Shown: positions 9,081 through 20,402, counted from the first letter of the stretch. The stretch is 64,000 bases of DNA from Eriocheir sinensis (GCF_024679095.1 NC_066509.1:17928299-17992298), one strand, 5' to 3'. A program made the numbers and translations. The notes: generated by a model not told the origin, from the letters alone.

Positions 9081-10235
9081 CAACTCGGCCCATTGCCAAC
9101 TCGGCCCATTGCCAACTCGGCCCATGACCAAGTCGGACCATTACATACCAACTCGCCAATTACGTATTCAACACAACGAAACACTTGCTAGAAATTACAG
9201 TAGTTAATGAAATTTAATCTAATCTCTTCAAGTGCACAATGCCTATTTACACGGTACAGTAAGCTGCATTCAGTTGCTAAAACCAAAAGTAATAAAAATA
9301 GAATAGAGATATGTATAACACATACGCCATACCTTCCCATCTGAGAGGAGACGCACTTGCAAAGTTACTAGTTTGGCCTCGTCACTAGGTAATTTTATGA
9401 GTAAGTAAAAGCTAAGTTGTCCTTTGCGCGCCTTCCTATTTAGCCTATTATGCCAACCTTCCAAATCGTTATTTGTACGGATACTTCTACCAAATACGCA
9501 CCACGCTCTGGGAGGCCAAATGTCAGAATGGATCCAGGTGTTTTTTTATAAAGTCTACAAGACTTATGAGGGCGTGAGAGTCGTTTGCTTTCCTGTAAAA
9601 TCTTAAGGTTCTTCAATATGCTCTGCAGGGACTTTCCTGAGATATTTATGCGTTTCAACATCATTTGTGTAAGGTACTTGTAGGCCTATTTCTTGAATTT
9701 TCCGACACACTGCCTGCCCCCAATGAAAGCTACATCTTCGAATTATAACATCTGGCAGGATTTCGGGAATCACATTCCAAATACTTGCCTCAAAATCAAT
9801 AGTAATTTACTTTATTTTCAGTTACCTACCTAAAACATCCTTAGTTTTTGCAAATACCTTTTTTGTAATCTCTACGTCTTTTCCCAGACATTCGTGGAAA
9901 CAGCAGTAACACTTGTTTTAAGTTCTTGTCACTTTGTACGAATGTATGAATACTACAAAGTTGAGTAATGGGGCGGCGGACTACTTTAAAAGTTGCATCT
10001 TCGTACCAATGGTTTGCCTTGCTTAACAGGGATCGTTGTCCTTCTGTAGCAAATATTAGATGCCGTCGGCCACCAACAGAAATTTCATACCGCAGGAAAT
10101 TTTCAGGAATGTGAGCATGACTTATTTCAAAAGAATCGAGCTGATGTTCCGAGTTGGTATTGAAAAATGGTCCGAGTTGGTTCACCGGCCGAGTCGGTAA
10201 TCGTGAATGGTCCGAATTGGCAATGGGCCGAGATG
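9081..10235 (-). mobile_element. MULE (Mutator-like) DNA transposon with tandem-repeat inverted ends
   Basis: The left end holds five units of CAACTCGGCCCATTGC (16 bp) at 9081-9164: two exact copies, then CAACTCGGCCCATGAC, CAAGTCGGACCATTAC and CAACTCGCCAATTACG. The right end (about 10141-10235) holds the same units in inverted orientation, more diverged. Between them lies a minus-strand Mutator-type transposase relic, so the inverted arrays are best read as the terminal inverted repeats. No 9-bp target duplication is visible at these limits, so the true ends may lie a little outside. Confidence 0.75.
9270..10140 (-). pseudogene. MULE transposase, degraded
   Basis: Four blocks in order on the minus strand match the MULE transposase domain. 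(1) RHLIFATEGQRSLL...ATFKVVRRPITQLCSIHTF around 10050-9930; the Asp in 'DATFK' is the first catalytic residue. (2) DFEASIWNVIPEILPDVIIR then RCSFHWGQAVCRKIQEIGL around 9800-9690, with the Asp-Phe-Glu and C..H blocks. (3) WPPRAWCVFGRSIRTNNDLE around 9520-9465. (4) GWHNRLNRKARKGQLSFYLL around 9460-9400. Frameshifts separate the blocks and about ten residues are missing near 9830. The apparent N-terminus of the longest frame (10242) is translated terminal repeat, not protein. It cannot make an active enzyme. Confidence 0.85.
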
Positions 10236-10365
10236 GACGCACACCGCATCAGGCTGCTGGGCGCCATTTTTGGCTCTTCGAACACCGCACCGACTTTGAA
10301 CTGAGGTAATAAAAACATAATTTTACCTATTTTGGAAGCGGATTCGGCTGCTTTTTAATGTAGCA

Positions 10366-10650
10366 ATGCCTTGCTGCCTAGCCTTCGGCTGTAGCAACAT
10401 GCCACAGAGGGGATACAAAGTGTATAATTTAACTGCAAGGCCGCTGATAAGACAGATGTGTGCTAACAGTCAGTCGTCTTGGGAGGAAACCATCGGTTAT
10501 GACAGCAAGACACACACACTGCCATTGTGTGTGTCTTGCTGTCATAACCGCCCTCCCTTTGTACTATCTATGGAAATCATTGTGAGAGAGGCACAGCTAC
10601 AAGGACTGAAACAATCGTTCACATCGATCAGGTCCAGCCATCGAAGCTGA
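10366..10650 (+). pseudogene. THAP-like zinc finger start, uncertain
   Basis: The frame begins MPCCLAFGCSNMPQRGYKVY, closely like the first residues of THAP domains (compare MVKRCCAFGCSNKEGR at 343). After about residue 22 the similarity is lost and the frame runs through a perfect inverted repeat (10494-10550). The rest of the finger is not recognisable. It may be the first exon of another THAP transposon or a host THAP gene remnant. Confidence 0.4.
10494..10550. repeat. Perfect 25-bp inverted repeat (hairpin)
   Basis: Arms 10494-10518 and 10526-10550 begin CGGTTATGACAGCAAGACAC and are exact reverse complements, with a 7-base loop (CTGCCAT). Confidence 0.97.
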
Positions 10651-10804
10651 TGAGGGAAGCTGTCGCCCTTATGGCCAAAATTATTGGATGTGATCTCTCC
10701 CACAGGGCTCTAGCTGTTATTACAGACTTACAATGGATATTTCACACTCATCAAGGCCACAGTCTAATAGACTGGACGTGTTACAAGAGTTTAATGAACA
10801 GAAG

Positions 10805-11183
10805 CTAGCTTTTTTTTGTTGTTGTTGTTGTTGCCTATTGCGCCGGTAGGCATCTTCCTGGTGGGGCCTGATGGTCGGCCCAAGGCGTCTTCCAGGTGGG
10901 GCCTGATGGTCGGCCCAGCCCGTTCTGGCGCAGGCGAGTGTTTATAGTGGCGCCATCTTGCATTGGCTCATGCTGCCCCCCCGGAACTCGTTCTTGATTC
11001 GCTTGGACGGCTTCCTCTAGAGTCCGGGTTGATGGGTGGTCTTCAGGACAGCATGTGGGTAGTTTTAAGCCACTCGGCGGTGACTGAAAAATCCGAGTGG
11101 TAGCGTGGGGATTCGAACCCGCGTCGTCCATCACGCGGTGAATGTGAGCCCAGTACGCTACCACCTACGCCACCGCCTACCCT
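10805..11183 (-). mobile_element. SINE-A, full-length copy
   Basis: The tRNA-like head is at the right (GGCGGTGGCGTAGGTGGTAG on the minus strand, B box GGGTTCGAATCCCC). The body includes CACTCGGA and the duplicated block GGGCCGACCATCAGGCCCCA. The tail at 10808-10832 is (CAA)n running into A's. A second full copy is at 60203-60577, and pieces lie at 5150, 33494, 39533 and 43915. Confidence 0.85.
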
Positions 11184-11693
11184 AAGGTGAGCCTACCTGT
11201 CCTGGTAAAACTCTAGAATCACACCCAACTCACTCTAAAAGTTAACACATTATTTGTTTAGATTGTATTTGCTAATCATCACTCTGGTAACCGTTTCCAT
11301 TATTATTACTCGTTTATGAGATTATAAAATGCGGAGAAATATTACTTATTCAGCGGTGATAAGTTAGGTTACTATTTGCTCATGTGAAGGGTCTTCAGCT
11401 AGAAACTCCTCTAGCTTGGGTTATAAGTGCATCTTTATTTAATAGCCTAATATATAAGGTTGCACAGTGGTCATTTTCATGGGTACCGATGTCATTATAA
11501 TATGTTGAAGATATGTGCATTTTCCTACAGTATTCTCTAAACCAAGCTATTTTGACCCTCATGCAACACGTTTACATGGCCTTAGTATTTTACTGTATTT
11601 TTTTCAATCAACAATAAGTATTTAAATTAAATTAAATGTTATTGGATTATAAACAATACCTTGGAATCGCACAGAACATTTATTGCAGCAATA

Positions 11694-11694
<1 letters not shown>
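11184..11694. other. No feature recognised
   Basis: AT-rich sequence without coding frames or matches to other parts of the window. Confidence 0.45.
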
Positions 11695-11724
<30 letters not shown>

Positions 11725-12012
11725 TTACCTCTTGGTTTGCTGCGGGTCTCTCTCGAGACAGCCAGCCGTTCCCCTACGGAAGAGCACAGAGTTCATAGTA
11801 CCGATCTTTGGGTAGGACTGGACCACTCGCACACAACACACCGCGACAATGAGGTCACAACACCTTGCCTGATGTCGCGTACCTACTCACTGCTAGGTGA
11901 ACAGGGGCTACACGTGAAAGAAGATAAACCCAACTTATCTTCACCCGGCCGGGGAATCGAGCCCCGGTCCTTCTGGTTGTGAGGCAGACGCTCTATCCAC
12001 TGAGCTACCGGG

Positions 12013-12083
<71 letters not shown>
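11695..12083 (-). mobile_element. tRNA-derived SINE flanked by (GT)n on both sides
   Basis: The minus-strand head (about 12014-11943) folds as a nearly complete tRNA: GCCCGGTAGCTCAGTGGATA, anticodon loop CTCACAA (CAC, valine), B box GGCTCGATTCC, acceptor end CCGGGT. The body has CCTGTTCACCTAGCAGTGAG, as in the SINE at 4448. The SINE ends near 11720 in TAAATTACACACAC. (GT)n tracts lie at 11695-11720 and 12013-12083. The head carries a fused body, so I call it a SINE and not a tRNA gene. Confidence 0.8.
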
Positions 12084-12086
<3 letters not shown>

Positions 12087-13879
12087 AATGGTTAACACAA
12101 TAAAGAGAGCAGCATGGCGAGTAATGGAATCAGGGCCCCCTCCACCCCCAGATAATTAGTTTACACTAATTTTCTCTCCATATACTAAAGTTTACTGCAA
12201 GCAGGTAATGGAAAGGAAGCAAAGTGCCTTTGCAATGATGGAGCTTGGGTAGTGTCAGTCACGTGGCCCATGACAAGTATATCAAGGCTCATGACGTTCA
12301 GGAGGCAGCGTCCCTCCCTGCAGGCAAGGGTCAGCTAGCGATGAAGGGATATGCAGGACATAGAAAGACTTCCCCGACTGCTGCCGATAATGTTTTACAG
12401 CGATAAGTATTGTTAAATCCATCCATGTCGCCATGGCCAGCACTCAAAGAGAAGCACCCAGACTTGTGTGAAGTCTCTCAGTATCCTCTGAGCGCTGCCG
12501 CCTCTCAAGGTCGTCAGCACCCCGCCTTGACGCGCCTATATCACAGGCTACATGGGTTACTGAGTGCCTATACTGAGACAGTGGCTGATCGTAAGGCTAA
12601 TAATCTCCTGTCACCTTCTTACGGCACATCACAACTGCTGGTGACCATATTATGGTAGAGTATAAGGGCGTAATGGTGGGTTGGCGATACCTATGGATGT
12701 AGACACAAACTGTCTTTTATTTATTTTCCCAGAGATCGTTGGCTGCTGGCTCCATGCTGGTTGTTAGAGGAAGGTGTGCAGGTCTGACACAAATGTGCTC
12801 AGTTTCATTGGACGACCCGTATGGCTGTGAAACAAATACAAAAGAGAGCGTGTGCTAGCGTTTAAAAAGCGCGGCGAAAACAGGGCCAATAATGGCGTCC
12901 AAATCTTAGGTTGTCGGGACACTCTCTATCAAGGGACTATCAAGGGACTCTTCCTCCAGCAAGACCGGATCGGGGTCGAGGCTCACGCCCCGACCACGAC
13001 CTCTACTTCTTAATTTGTTTTTGGCGTAGGGTAGTTTTTTTTGTTGGGGAGGGGTTGCAAGCCCCTCCCCCAACCAGCCCAGATCAGGACTGCTCGCCAT
13101 AGGGCAGGGACGCAGGACCCCTGGGGTGATAAATCCCCCGGTTACCCAAAGAAAGAAGCATGGACAGAAGAGAAAGAGAAAGGGGAGGAAAGACAACTCT
13201 GGGGAGGTTGAGGGCGCTGCATTCCTCATCCAGATAGATCTGTCCCTAACCTTTTTGACATAGGTATACATAATAAGCAAAAAAGTGAACTTATACATAA
13301 TAAGCAAAAAAGTGAACTTAGACTAGACATAGAGCCATGAAACTTAGTGTTGCCGAATGGTGGGTGATCATTTTACCAGTAATAATCTCAACACGCATAA
13401 ATCCATATATTTTCGCGATTTTTGCGCACCATCCCCACCATCCTGCTAGCAGTGTAAATACACGTGGGTGAAATACTGCCTACCTGCCGCGCTCTGTGGA
13501 AGCTCCGTTCCGAGCCTCCCTCTCAAGCTAGCACTATACATTGCTGCTGGTGTCACGACATGGATGGGCAGAAGGCTCGTTGGCCTGAGACGACATGGAT
13601 GGGCAGAAGGCTCGTTGGCCTGAGTACTTTGAGCAATTTTTCATGGCGGACCTCTCCGCGTGCAGCTCCTAACTGCTGGGTTACGAATAATGAATGGTTC
13701 TTTTGACAGTCAGAGACTGTGGTACGGATGAGGGGTAGAAAAGCAGCTGTTTTTGTAATATCATTACAGAGAGCTGCTCAAAGCTGGAGGTGAGGCCAAG
13801 ATCCGTAGGTTGCATAAGTCTTGACTGCCGTACGGCACTCTGGTATCATTCCTCCTGCCTGGAAAAGGGGGCTGGTCAT
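12084..13879. other. Unassigned 1.8 kb with short tandem duplications
   Basis: No coding frame is supported. Visible structure: a GC-rich stem-loop at 13039-13072 (GTTGGGGAGGGG / CCCCTCCCCCAAC); a 27-bp unit duplicated at about 13264-13317 (TATACATAATAAGCAAAAAA...); a 35-bp unit duplicated at 13556-13625 (CGACATGGATGGGCAGAAGG...); an 11-bp duplication ATCAAGGGACT near 12928. Confidence 0.5.
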
Positions 13880-15735
13880 CCATATCTTGATCTTAATTTA
13901 TAATGCGCAGGGCACCCATTCAGGTGCATAACACGCATTTGTGTTGGCTGTTGGGGGGACGGTGGAGCCGGGTGTGCAGGGGAGGGAAGTGAATCTGGTG
14001 TAATTGTTAGTGTTGGTGTGTTGTGGTGACAAGTGAGTGTGTATTTGTTTTCTGAATGAGTCTATTGTACCGCAGTCTAAAATCTGTTGAGGGAGGCTGT
14101 TCCAGTTGCGTATGGTGCGTGGAAAGTATGAGTGCTCGTATGCGTCAGTGTTAGTGTGATATATTTGGTATTTATGGATGTGTGTGTTACGAGTACGTTG
14201 ACTGTTTGCCTTGTGTAGGTATGTTTGTGGGTCAATGTCAATGTGAGTGTTTGTGATCTTGTACATAAGTGTAAGTCTGTGTGCTTGTCTGCGTATGTGA
14301 AGAGGGTCCATGTTTATCTGTTGTTTGATCCGTGTTGTGATTCCAGGCGTTCGAGTGTAATTGTTTGTAATGAACCTAGCCGCCTTGGTGTTGATTTGTT
14401 CTATCCTATCAATGTTTCTGTGTTTGTAAGGATCCCACACCGTGGAGCAGTATTCCAGTGTTGGTCTCACAAGTGTGTCATGAGCTGTGTGTTTAATGTC
14501 AGGTGTTCAGTTATGTAAATTCCTCCTCAGGAACCCCAGTGTTCTGTTGGCTGTGGCACTGATGTGGTCTATGTGGGTGTTGAATTTCAAGTTAGTTGAA
14601 AGATGGATGCCAAGGTACTTGTGTGTGTGAATTGATTCTAAATTTGAATTGTGGAGAGTGTAGGTGTGATGGATGGGGTTGTGCGCTCTGGTGAATCTTA
14701 AAAGTTTGCATTTGTCTGGTCGGAAGTGCATCTGCCAGGTGCGTTCCCACCGCTCGAGGGCGTCCAAGTCGTTTTGTAGTAGTCTGCAGTCGTCAGTAGT
14801 CTTTACTTCTCTAAACAGTAAACTATCGTCGCCAAATAGTCTAGTGGAAGAGTTAGGCGTTAACAGTGGAAAATCGTTAATGTACAGGAGGAAAAGAAGG
14901 GGGCCTAGAACGGTGCCTTGTGGGACACCTGAAGAAACAGGGACAGTGTCAGATGAAGATCCGTCAAGAAGAACACGTTGAGTCCGGTTAGTAAGAAATG
15001 CAGTGATCCAGTGTAGAATAGGTCCTGAAATACCGTAGTATTTCAATTTCAATGTCAGTCTTTTGTGTGGAACTTTGTCGAAGGCTTTGGCAAAATCTAA
15101 AATAATAGCGTCAACTTGTTTGATGTCACGTCGGTCAAGTAGCCTCGCAATGTCGTCATATGTAGTAATGAGTTGCGATTCACATGAGCGTTTGGGTCGA
15201 AAACCGTGTTGTGAGTCAGTAAGGATCTTGTTTGTGTCAAGGCGATTCATTATGTGTTTGTGTATTATGTGTTCGAAAATTTTACATGGAATCGATGTTA
15301 GGGAGATGGAACGATAATTGCCTGGGTCAGTCCGGTCACCTGTCTTAAACAATGGATTAATGTTTGCCAAAAGCCAGTCAGAGGGTAATGAGGTGGATGA
15401 TAGGGATTAGGTGAATATGGCCTGAAGGATGGGGGCAAGGATGGGGGCAAAGGTTTCAGGGATGAAGGCGGGAATGTTGTCGGGGCCAGTGGATTTAGTT
15501 GTCAAGTCCTTCCAGTAATTTCTGTATTCCGTTAGTCGTAATGTCGAGGGGGGGTATCGGGGGGAAGGGGCTGTGTGGCATGTTTGGTGTCAGGTTGTGT
15601 TCTTGTGTGTACACCGATTGGAACTGTGTTGAGTATTTGTGCTTTGTGTTGTGAGCTGGTTACTAATGTGTTATTGTTGTCTACCCGTACTGTGAGGTGA
15701 ACAGCCTTTGTGGTCTTCAAAACCTTCACTCACCG
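13880..15735 (-). mobile_element. CR1-like LINE (LINE-B), 5'-truncated
   Basis: Reading from 15729: a linker, TKSTGPDNIPAFIPETFAPI (reverse transcriptase start, one stop after it), then 15370-14507 without stops. That stretch includes FKTGDRTDPGNYRSISLTS, LDFAKAFDKVPHKRL (catalytic Asp), SGVPQGTVLGPLLFLLYIND and LFGDDSLLF, where the usual Y/FADD is FGDD. A frameshift near 14500 leads to MRPTLEYCSTVWDPYKHRNI... and SYFPRTIRNWNSLPQQILDC, the C-terminus. The endonuclease and ORF1 are missing. The right end meets the 5' end of LINE-C. Confidence 0.85.
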
Positions 15736-15828
15736 TATTGGGGGCACACTATATCCGGCCCTGTTTCTCGCCGGCTTAGGACTGTGTAGGAGGCTACCTA
15801 TGCCTAGTTAGGCTCATCACGCCCCACC

Positions 15829-17039
15829 ATGGCCACCCTCCACAGGGTGAAGGTGAAATATAAACTCAATGATGGAGCAGAAAAAACAGCCATAGAGAGA
15901 AAACTCCTTGAATGCCTAGCCAACCAGAACATCTTGGTGGCAGACATAAAGGAGAGCTATGGGGGCTACTCCTTGTACGTGGCAGATGACAAGTCATTTG
16001 ACCACATATATCTGGACACAACAGCCAAAGTCCTCGGCGACGCGGGCTTCACCCTATACATTCCCCCAGAGGTCAAATGCCGCAAGTGCATTATCATCAA
16101 GAATGTACAGGGCTTGGCTGACCATGATGTGCTTCATATCAAACAAGATATTGAACGCATACAGAGCTGGGCATCCGTCACGGAGGTCATTCGCTTCCCG
16201 AAAGGCCACACGTATAAAGTCATGTTCAGAACACAAGACATGGCTGCCACGGCATGCAGGCAGGGACTGAAGGTCCTAAATCTCAGCCTTACGCCAGCCC
16301 AGCTGGAACAGTTTATTCCACTCACCGTGTGCTTCAGATGCTACCAGATTGAAGGACACACAACAAAGGAGTGCACAAAGCCACAAGACTACAAGGTGTG
16401 CTCAATCTGCGCAGAGACAGACCACACGTGGCAGGAATGCGACGCAGGGGAGCAGAACAGGAATGCGACGCAGGGGAGCAGAAATGTGTCCTGTGCTCAG
16501 GCCAGCACTCTTGCATGGCCATGAAATGCCCCAAAAGAAAACAGGCACTAAAAGTCAAACGTGCCAGGGTAAATGCCAGCAAGCTGAAACCTAAGCAATT
16601 GTATTCTTATGTAGCCAACAACAATCAGACTTACCTACAACCCGGCTCATTAGAAAACCAATTGAAGGTTGCAGCTATTACAGCTACTGCCCTATCTCAA
16701 GAGCAAAGAACGCCAGGCACATACCAGGATGTCATAAGGACACTGAGCATTGATAATGGCCTCCCATCACCGGCTAACACGAAATCAGCAAACACAGCCT
16801 TGGCTGAACTCGCTCAGACCCTTCAGGCCCTAGTCCCAAGTCTATCAACAACGGCCATTCAGACCCGCCCCCCACCCCCAGCGGCAGGCTCGGCCCAGAC
16901 TGTCACCCCAACCCAAACAAACGCTGAATCACCTCGTGAAGAGGTACCACACCAGGACCAACACAGAGGTGCCAACAGAGCAAGCACTCGCTCCGGGCTG
17001 AGGAGCGAGGCAAAAGGAACAACAAAAACTGGCCCCTAA
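15829..17039 (+). pseudogene. LINE-C ORF1, gag-like with zinc knuckles
   Basis: Starts MATLHRVKVKYKLNDGAEK after CACCATGG. Residues 1-160 are an RRM-like nucleic-acid-binding region (FTLYIPPEVKCRKCIIIKNV). Cysteine knuckles follow: CFRCYQIEGHTTKEC, CSICAETDHTWQEC and, in another frame, CVLCSGQHSCMAMKC. The C-terminal part is Pro/Thr-rich. An exact tandem duplication of 26 bp (16432-16457 and 16458-16483) shifts the frame between the second and third knuckles. This is the packaging protein of Jockey-group LINEs, now inactive. Confidence 0.85.
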
Positions 17040-17079
17040 TATTCACAACCAAGTCATTCACACAACCTACCAATGAACT

Positions 17080-19006
17080 AAAAATACTACAGTACAGTGT
17101 CCACCATTGGCACACCAAACGCATCAATCTAATAAACACGTTCACACATGAGAACCCAGATGTAATCCTTATAAATACCCATGGCCTCCCCAACACCCAT
17201 GCTCTAAAGATACCGGGTTATTCATGTTATCAGCGGAACAGAAAAGGTGAACAACACGCTGGAGTGGCAATAGCAGTCGAAACAGGAACCCAGCACAAAA
17301 TATATGACGACTTCCACTACTACGACACCCTTTCAGTTAAATAAATGACTACCCTCGGTCCCAATAATATTGCCACTACTTACATCCCCCCACGAGAGGG
17401 CTGCATCATGTCTCCTGACTTCTATAAACTGCTACGCATACCTGAACCCATGTATTTCCTAGGCGACTTAAACGCATGCCACACCAGCCTTGGCCATTCC
17501 AACACAAATACAACTGGACGAAACATTATGAAAATCATCACCACCTTCGGAGCCCAGCACATAGGTCCAAATTTCCCCACGTTTATAGGCCACTCAGCCC
17601 TCACCACGCCTGACGTGATTCTAACGAATGGGAAAACATACAACAACACCCACGCCAGCCAGGGGCCACTAACAAGCAGCGACCACCTCCCAATACTGTT
17701 CACCATCTCAACCACTCCCGTTGTCGTGCCCTGCCCACAGCGGATGAACACAAAAAGGCGAATTGGGAGCAATATAAGAACATTATAGACTCAGAACTAC
17801 CTGACCTACATCTAGAGGGGAAAAACACAGATGATATAGAAACCGCTGTCAACACCTGGTATACCGCTGTCAAAACTGCCCAAGCACAAGCAATACCCCT
17901 CACAAGGCACAAAACACTGTCATACCCCCACCGCAACCAAGAGATTACGGACGCACAGCTACGTTTTACCAACATCCTCCGATACGCCGGGCGGCTGCAC
18001 CATTTGGTGCACTATTATCCAACGCGACATCAGCAAGGCGTTTGGTAAAGTCTGGCTACAGGGCCTGCAATACAAAATACTTTAACTCGGACTGCCAGAG
18101 CTAACGGAAAAACTGTTATGTAGCTTCCTTGATCAGCGCTCAGCTTCCATTCGAGTTAAGTCAGCAATATCCTTCCCGTTCCCCCTGCACAGCGGCGTGC
18201 CACATGGCAGCGTGTTATCACCAACGCTCTTCATCACCTACACCTCTGACATGCCCCGGTCTGATAACAGAAGCTGTATGGATATATATTATGCTGACGA
18301 CGTGACACAAATAGTGACCTCCAAAGGTACCCTAGACCACCATGACGCCCTGGTCGAGTGGGAGGCGAACAGACTTAACACATTTGAAAAAAAATGGAAG
18401 ATCAAAACAAACATAGACAAGTTCGCTGTGGTCGCACTCGGCAGGAAAAAAATAAATGACATACAAATACAGGGCAACACAATCTCCCACCAAAAACAAT
18501 GCCAGATATTAGGCCACACAGTGACATCCACCGGCCTGATCGTTAAACATGTCAACGACAAAACCATGAAAGTTAAAACAGCCCTCACATCTCTAAACAA
18601 ATTTTGGCACTTCACAGAGCGGCTCAAACTGTATCTGGTAAAGACTAAGATACTTCCTATACTAGACTACTCACCCACCCCGACACACATGGCTTCCCAC
18701 ACCAAGATGTTACAGCTTCAGAGGATACAGAACAAAGCGCTGAGATTTGCCACCGGACAGAAATACCCGTACACGGAAAACACAGCAGCGCAACACCGCA
18801 GACTCGGAGTACAACTAGTCAGCACAAGGCTACGGGAGGCCGCCGGAAAGATATGGGAGAAACTAGACCAGCAAGACGACGTGAACTACACCCACGTCAA
18901 GGAGCTTGGCGGCAGCACGAACTTGGTCCATCCCTGGTTTCCGCGCAGCTTGAAGTCACTTCGAGAACAACCGCCCACACATCACTTCACACAAGTGACG
19001 CCATAG
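17080..19006 (+). pseudogene. LINE-C ORF2, endonuclease plus reverse transcriptase
   Basis: The endonuclease part reads ILINTHGLPN, a stop near 17342, then YFLGDLNACHTSLGHSNTN (GDLN block) and TSSDHLPI (SDH block). Near 18005 the frame passes from HHLVHYYP directly to DISKAFGKVWLQGL, so the fingers of the polymerase are deleted. The rest has [25 protein letters not shown] (catalytic ADD) and the C-terminal LQRIQNKALRFATGQKYP. The protein stops at 19004-19006. The protein is incomplete and would not work. Confidence 0.85.
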
Positions 19007-19226
19007 CTTAGCTTAGCTCTCTACACACAAACAATTCAAACACACACACACACAGCACGCCGGGGGTATACAAATAAGGTGCCCGATAAACAATAACTAC
19101 ACCAGAACAACTAACGAACCTACACCATACAACTGTACGCTCCTACTGTCTTTCCTATTCCCCACCTGTACCTTCACCACTAACCCACTTCCTCCTCGTA
19201 CTATACCCTTGATTTAAAAAAAAAAA

Positions 19227-19335
19227 GAGAGAGGAGAGAGGAGAGAGTGAGGGAGGGAGGGAGGGAGGGAGGGAGGGAGCGAGCGAGCGAGCGAGCGTGC
19301 GTGCGTGCGTGCGTGCGTGTGTGTGTGTGTGTGTG
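19227..19335 (+). repeat. Graded compound microsatellite GGGA > GCGA > GCGT > GT
   Basis: After a short GAGAGAG part, tetranucleotide blocks follow each other in order: (GGGA)n, (GCGA)n, (GCGT)n and (GT)n. Neighbouring blocks differ by one base per unit. Confidence 0.95.
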
Positions 19336-19852
19336 AGACACTGCCAGCGAGGCAGAGGAGGTGGGCGGAGTTTGAAAGCCAGCCGGCAAATCAGAGAGGA
19401 GCGCGGCCCGGGGCTGAAAATCTGTGCTACTTTTCGTGAATATGCGATCCGCATACCCATGATACGAGAGAACTTATTAACATACTCATTTTAGGTTTGA
19501 TGGTGTTTGTAATATTTTATAATATTGTGAAAAGTAGTGTTTGTTTTTATTTTTATTTCTGGATCCCTAACCAAGACCGCCGAGCTGAAGTAAACACTCG
19601 CCATGACCACCTTCGCTCCTAGTTCTAGAGTTCATTGGTCCTCCGGTATTGTGTACTCTTTAATATCTAGAGAGTCGGGAACCATCCCGAGTTGTGGGAC
19701 CACAGCCATCCACATTTATGTAAGTCTACGCTGGAGAAAGTTAGATGGATTGATCTATACACCATGGGTCTCCCTTCTCTTCAGCCATGACCGAATTCAG
19801 ACTGGTCTTTTCTTATGCACTCGTTGAATGACGGCAAGTAATGCCGTCACAG
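19336..19852. other. Unassigned, partly GC-rich
   Basis: 19340-19430 is GC-rich. A short frame from 19603 (MTTFAPSSRVHWSSGIVYSL) has a fair start context (GCCATGA) but no recognisable domain. A perfect 8-bp stem (TGACGGCA / TGCCGTCA) lies at 19829-19849, just before the LINE-A end. Confidence 0.35.
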
Positions 19853-20259
19853 CTGCAGCTCAAGGGCACACAAAAAAAGAAAACAATAATAAAAAAAAAA
19901 GCCCGCTACTCGCTGCTCCTAAAAAAGAAATAAAAGAGGTGGCCGAAAGGAAGATCAAATACGGGAGGAGAGGTGTCCTGATACCCTCCTCTTGAAAGAG
20001 TTCAAGTCGTAGGCAGGAGGAAATACAGATGAAGGAAGATTGTTCCAGAGTTTACCAGCGTGAGGGATGAAAGAGTGAAGATGCTGGTTAACTCTTGCAT
20101 AAGGGGTTTGGACAGTATAGGGATGAGCATGAGTAGAAAGTCGAGTGCAGCGGGGCCGCGGGAGGAGGGGAGGCATGCAGTTAGCAAGTTCAGAAGAGCA
20201 GTCAGCGTGGAAATATCGATAGAAGATAGAAAGAGAGGCAACGTTGCGGCGGAATTTAA
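19853..20259 (-). mobile_element. LINE-A, 3' part of an interrupted copy
   Basis: Reads [52 protein letters not shown] and [16 protein letters not shown], then the LINE-A 3' UTR with A-runs. It stops abruptly at AATTTAA (20253-20259). The same 7 bases begin the other half at 25865, which continues upstream in the same frame order. Confidence 0.9.
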
Positions 20260-20269
20260 ACAACAACAA

Positions 20270-20321
20270 CAACAACAACAGCAGAGCATCAGAGCTTCGA
20301 GCAGCTCTGCTGTTGTTGTTG
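20270..20321. repeat. 18-bp foldback at the insertion edge
   Basis: Arms CAACAACAACAGCAGAGC (20270-20287) and its exact reverse complement (20304-20321) are separated by 16 bases. It lies 10 bp from the left limit of the 5.6-kb insertion. Confidence 0.9.
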
Positions 20322-20402
20322 ATGTGACTCTTCCAGGACGTGCCACCGCCTTTTATTACGCTGGGCATTGACCTGCCATGAGTGGCGAGACTACCGTGTG
20401 CA

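Larger units (their letters stand above)
15745..19226 (+). mobile_element. Jockey/I-like LINE (LINE-C), near full-length with internal deletion
   Basis: A short 5' UTR (about 15745-15828) is followed by ORF1 (15829-17039), ORF2 (about 17080-19006), a 3' UTR and an A-run at 19217-19226. Both ORFs are broken: a 26-bp duplication in ORF1, several stops in ORF2 and a deletion near 18005. The element is the only one in the window with both ORFs in order. Confidence 0.85.

Noticed and set aside
9841..10242. N-terminal MRPSRPIANSDHSRLPTRP as part of the MULE protein
   Set aside because: It is translated terminal-repeat DNA (CAACTCGG units in inverted orientation).
11943..12014. Near-complete tRNA-Val(CAC) on the minus strand as a functional gene
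   Set aside because: A conserved SINE body follows directly and the same head-body pair recurs at 4448.
12410..12658. 82-residue frame on the plus strand as a host exon
   Set aside because: No domain, no convincing splice sites and no related frame nearby.
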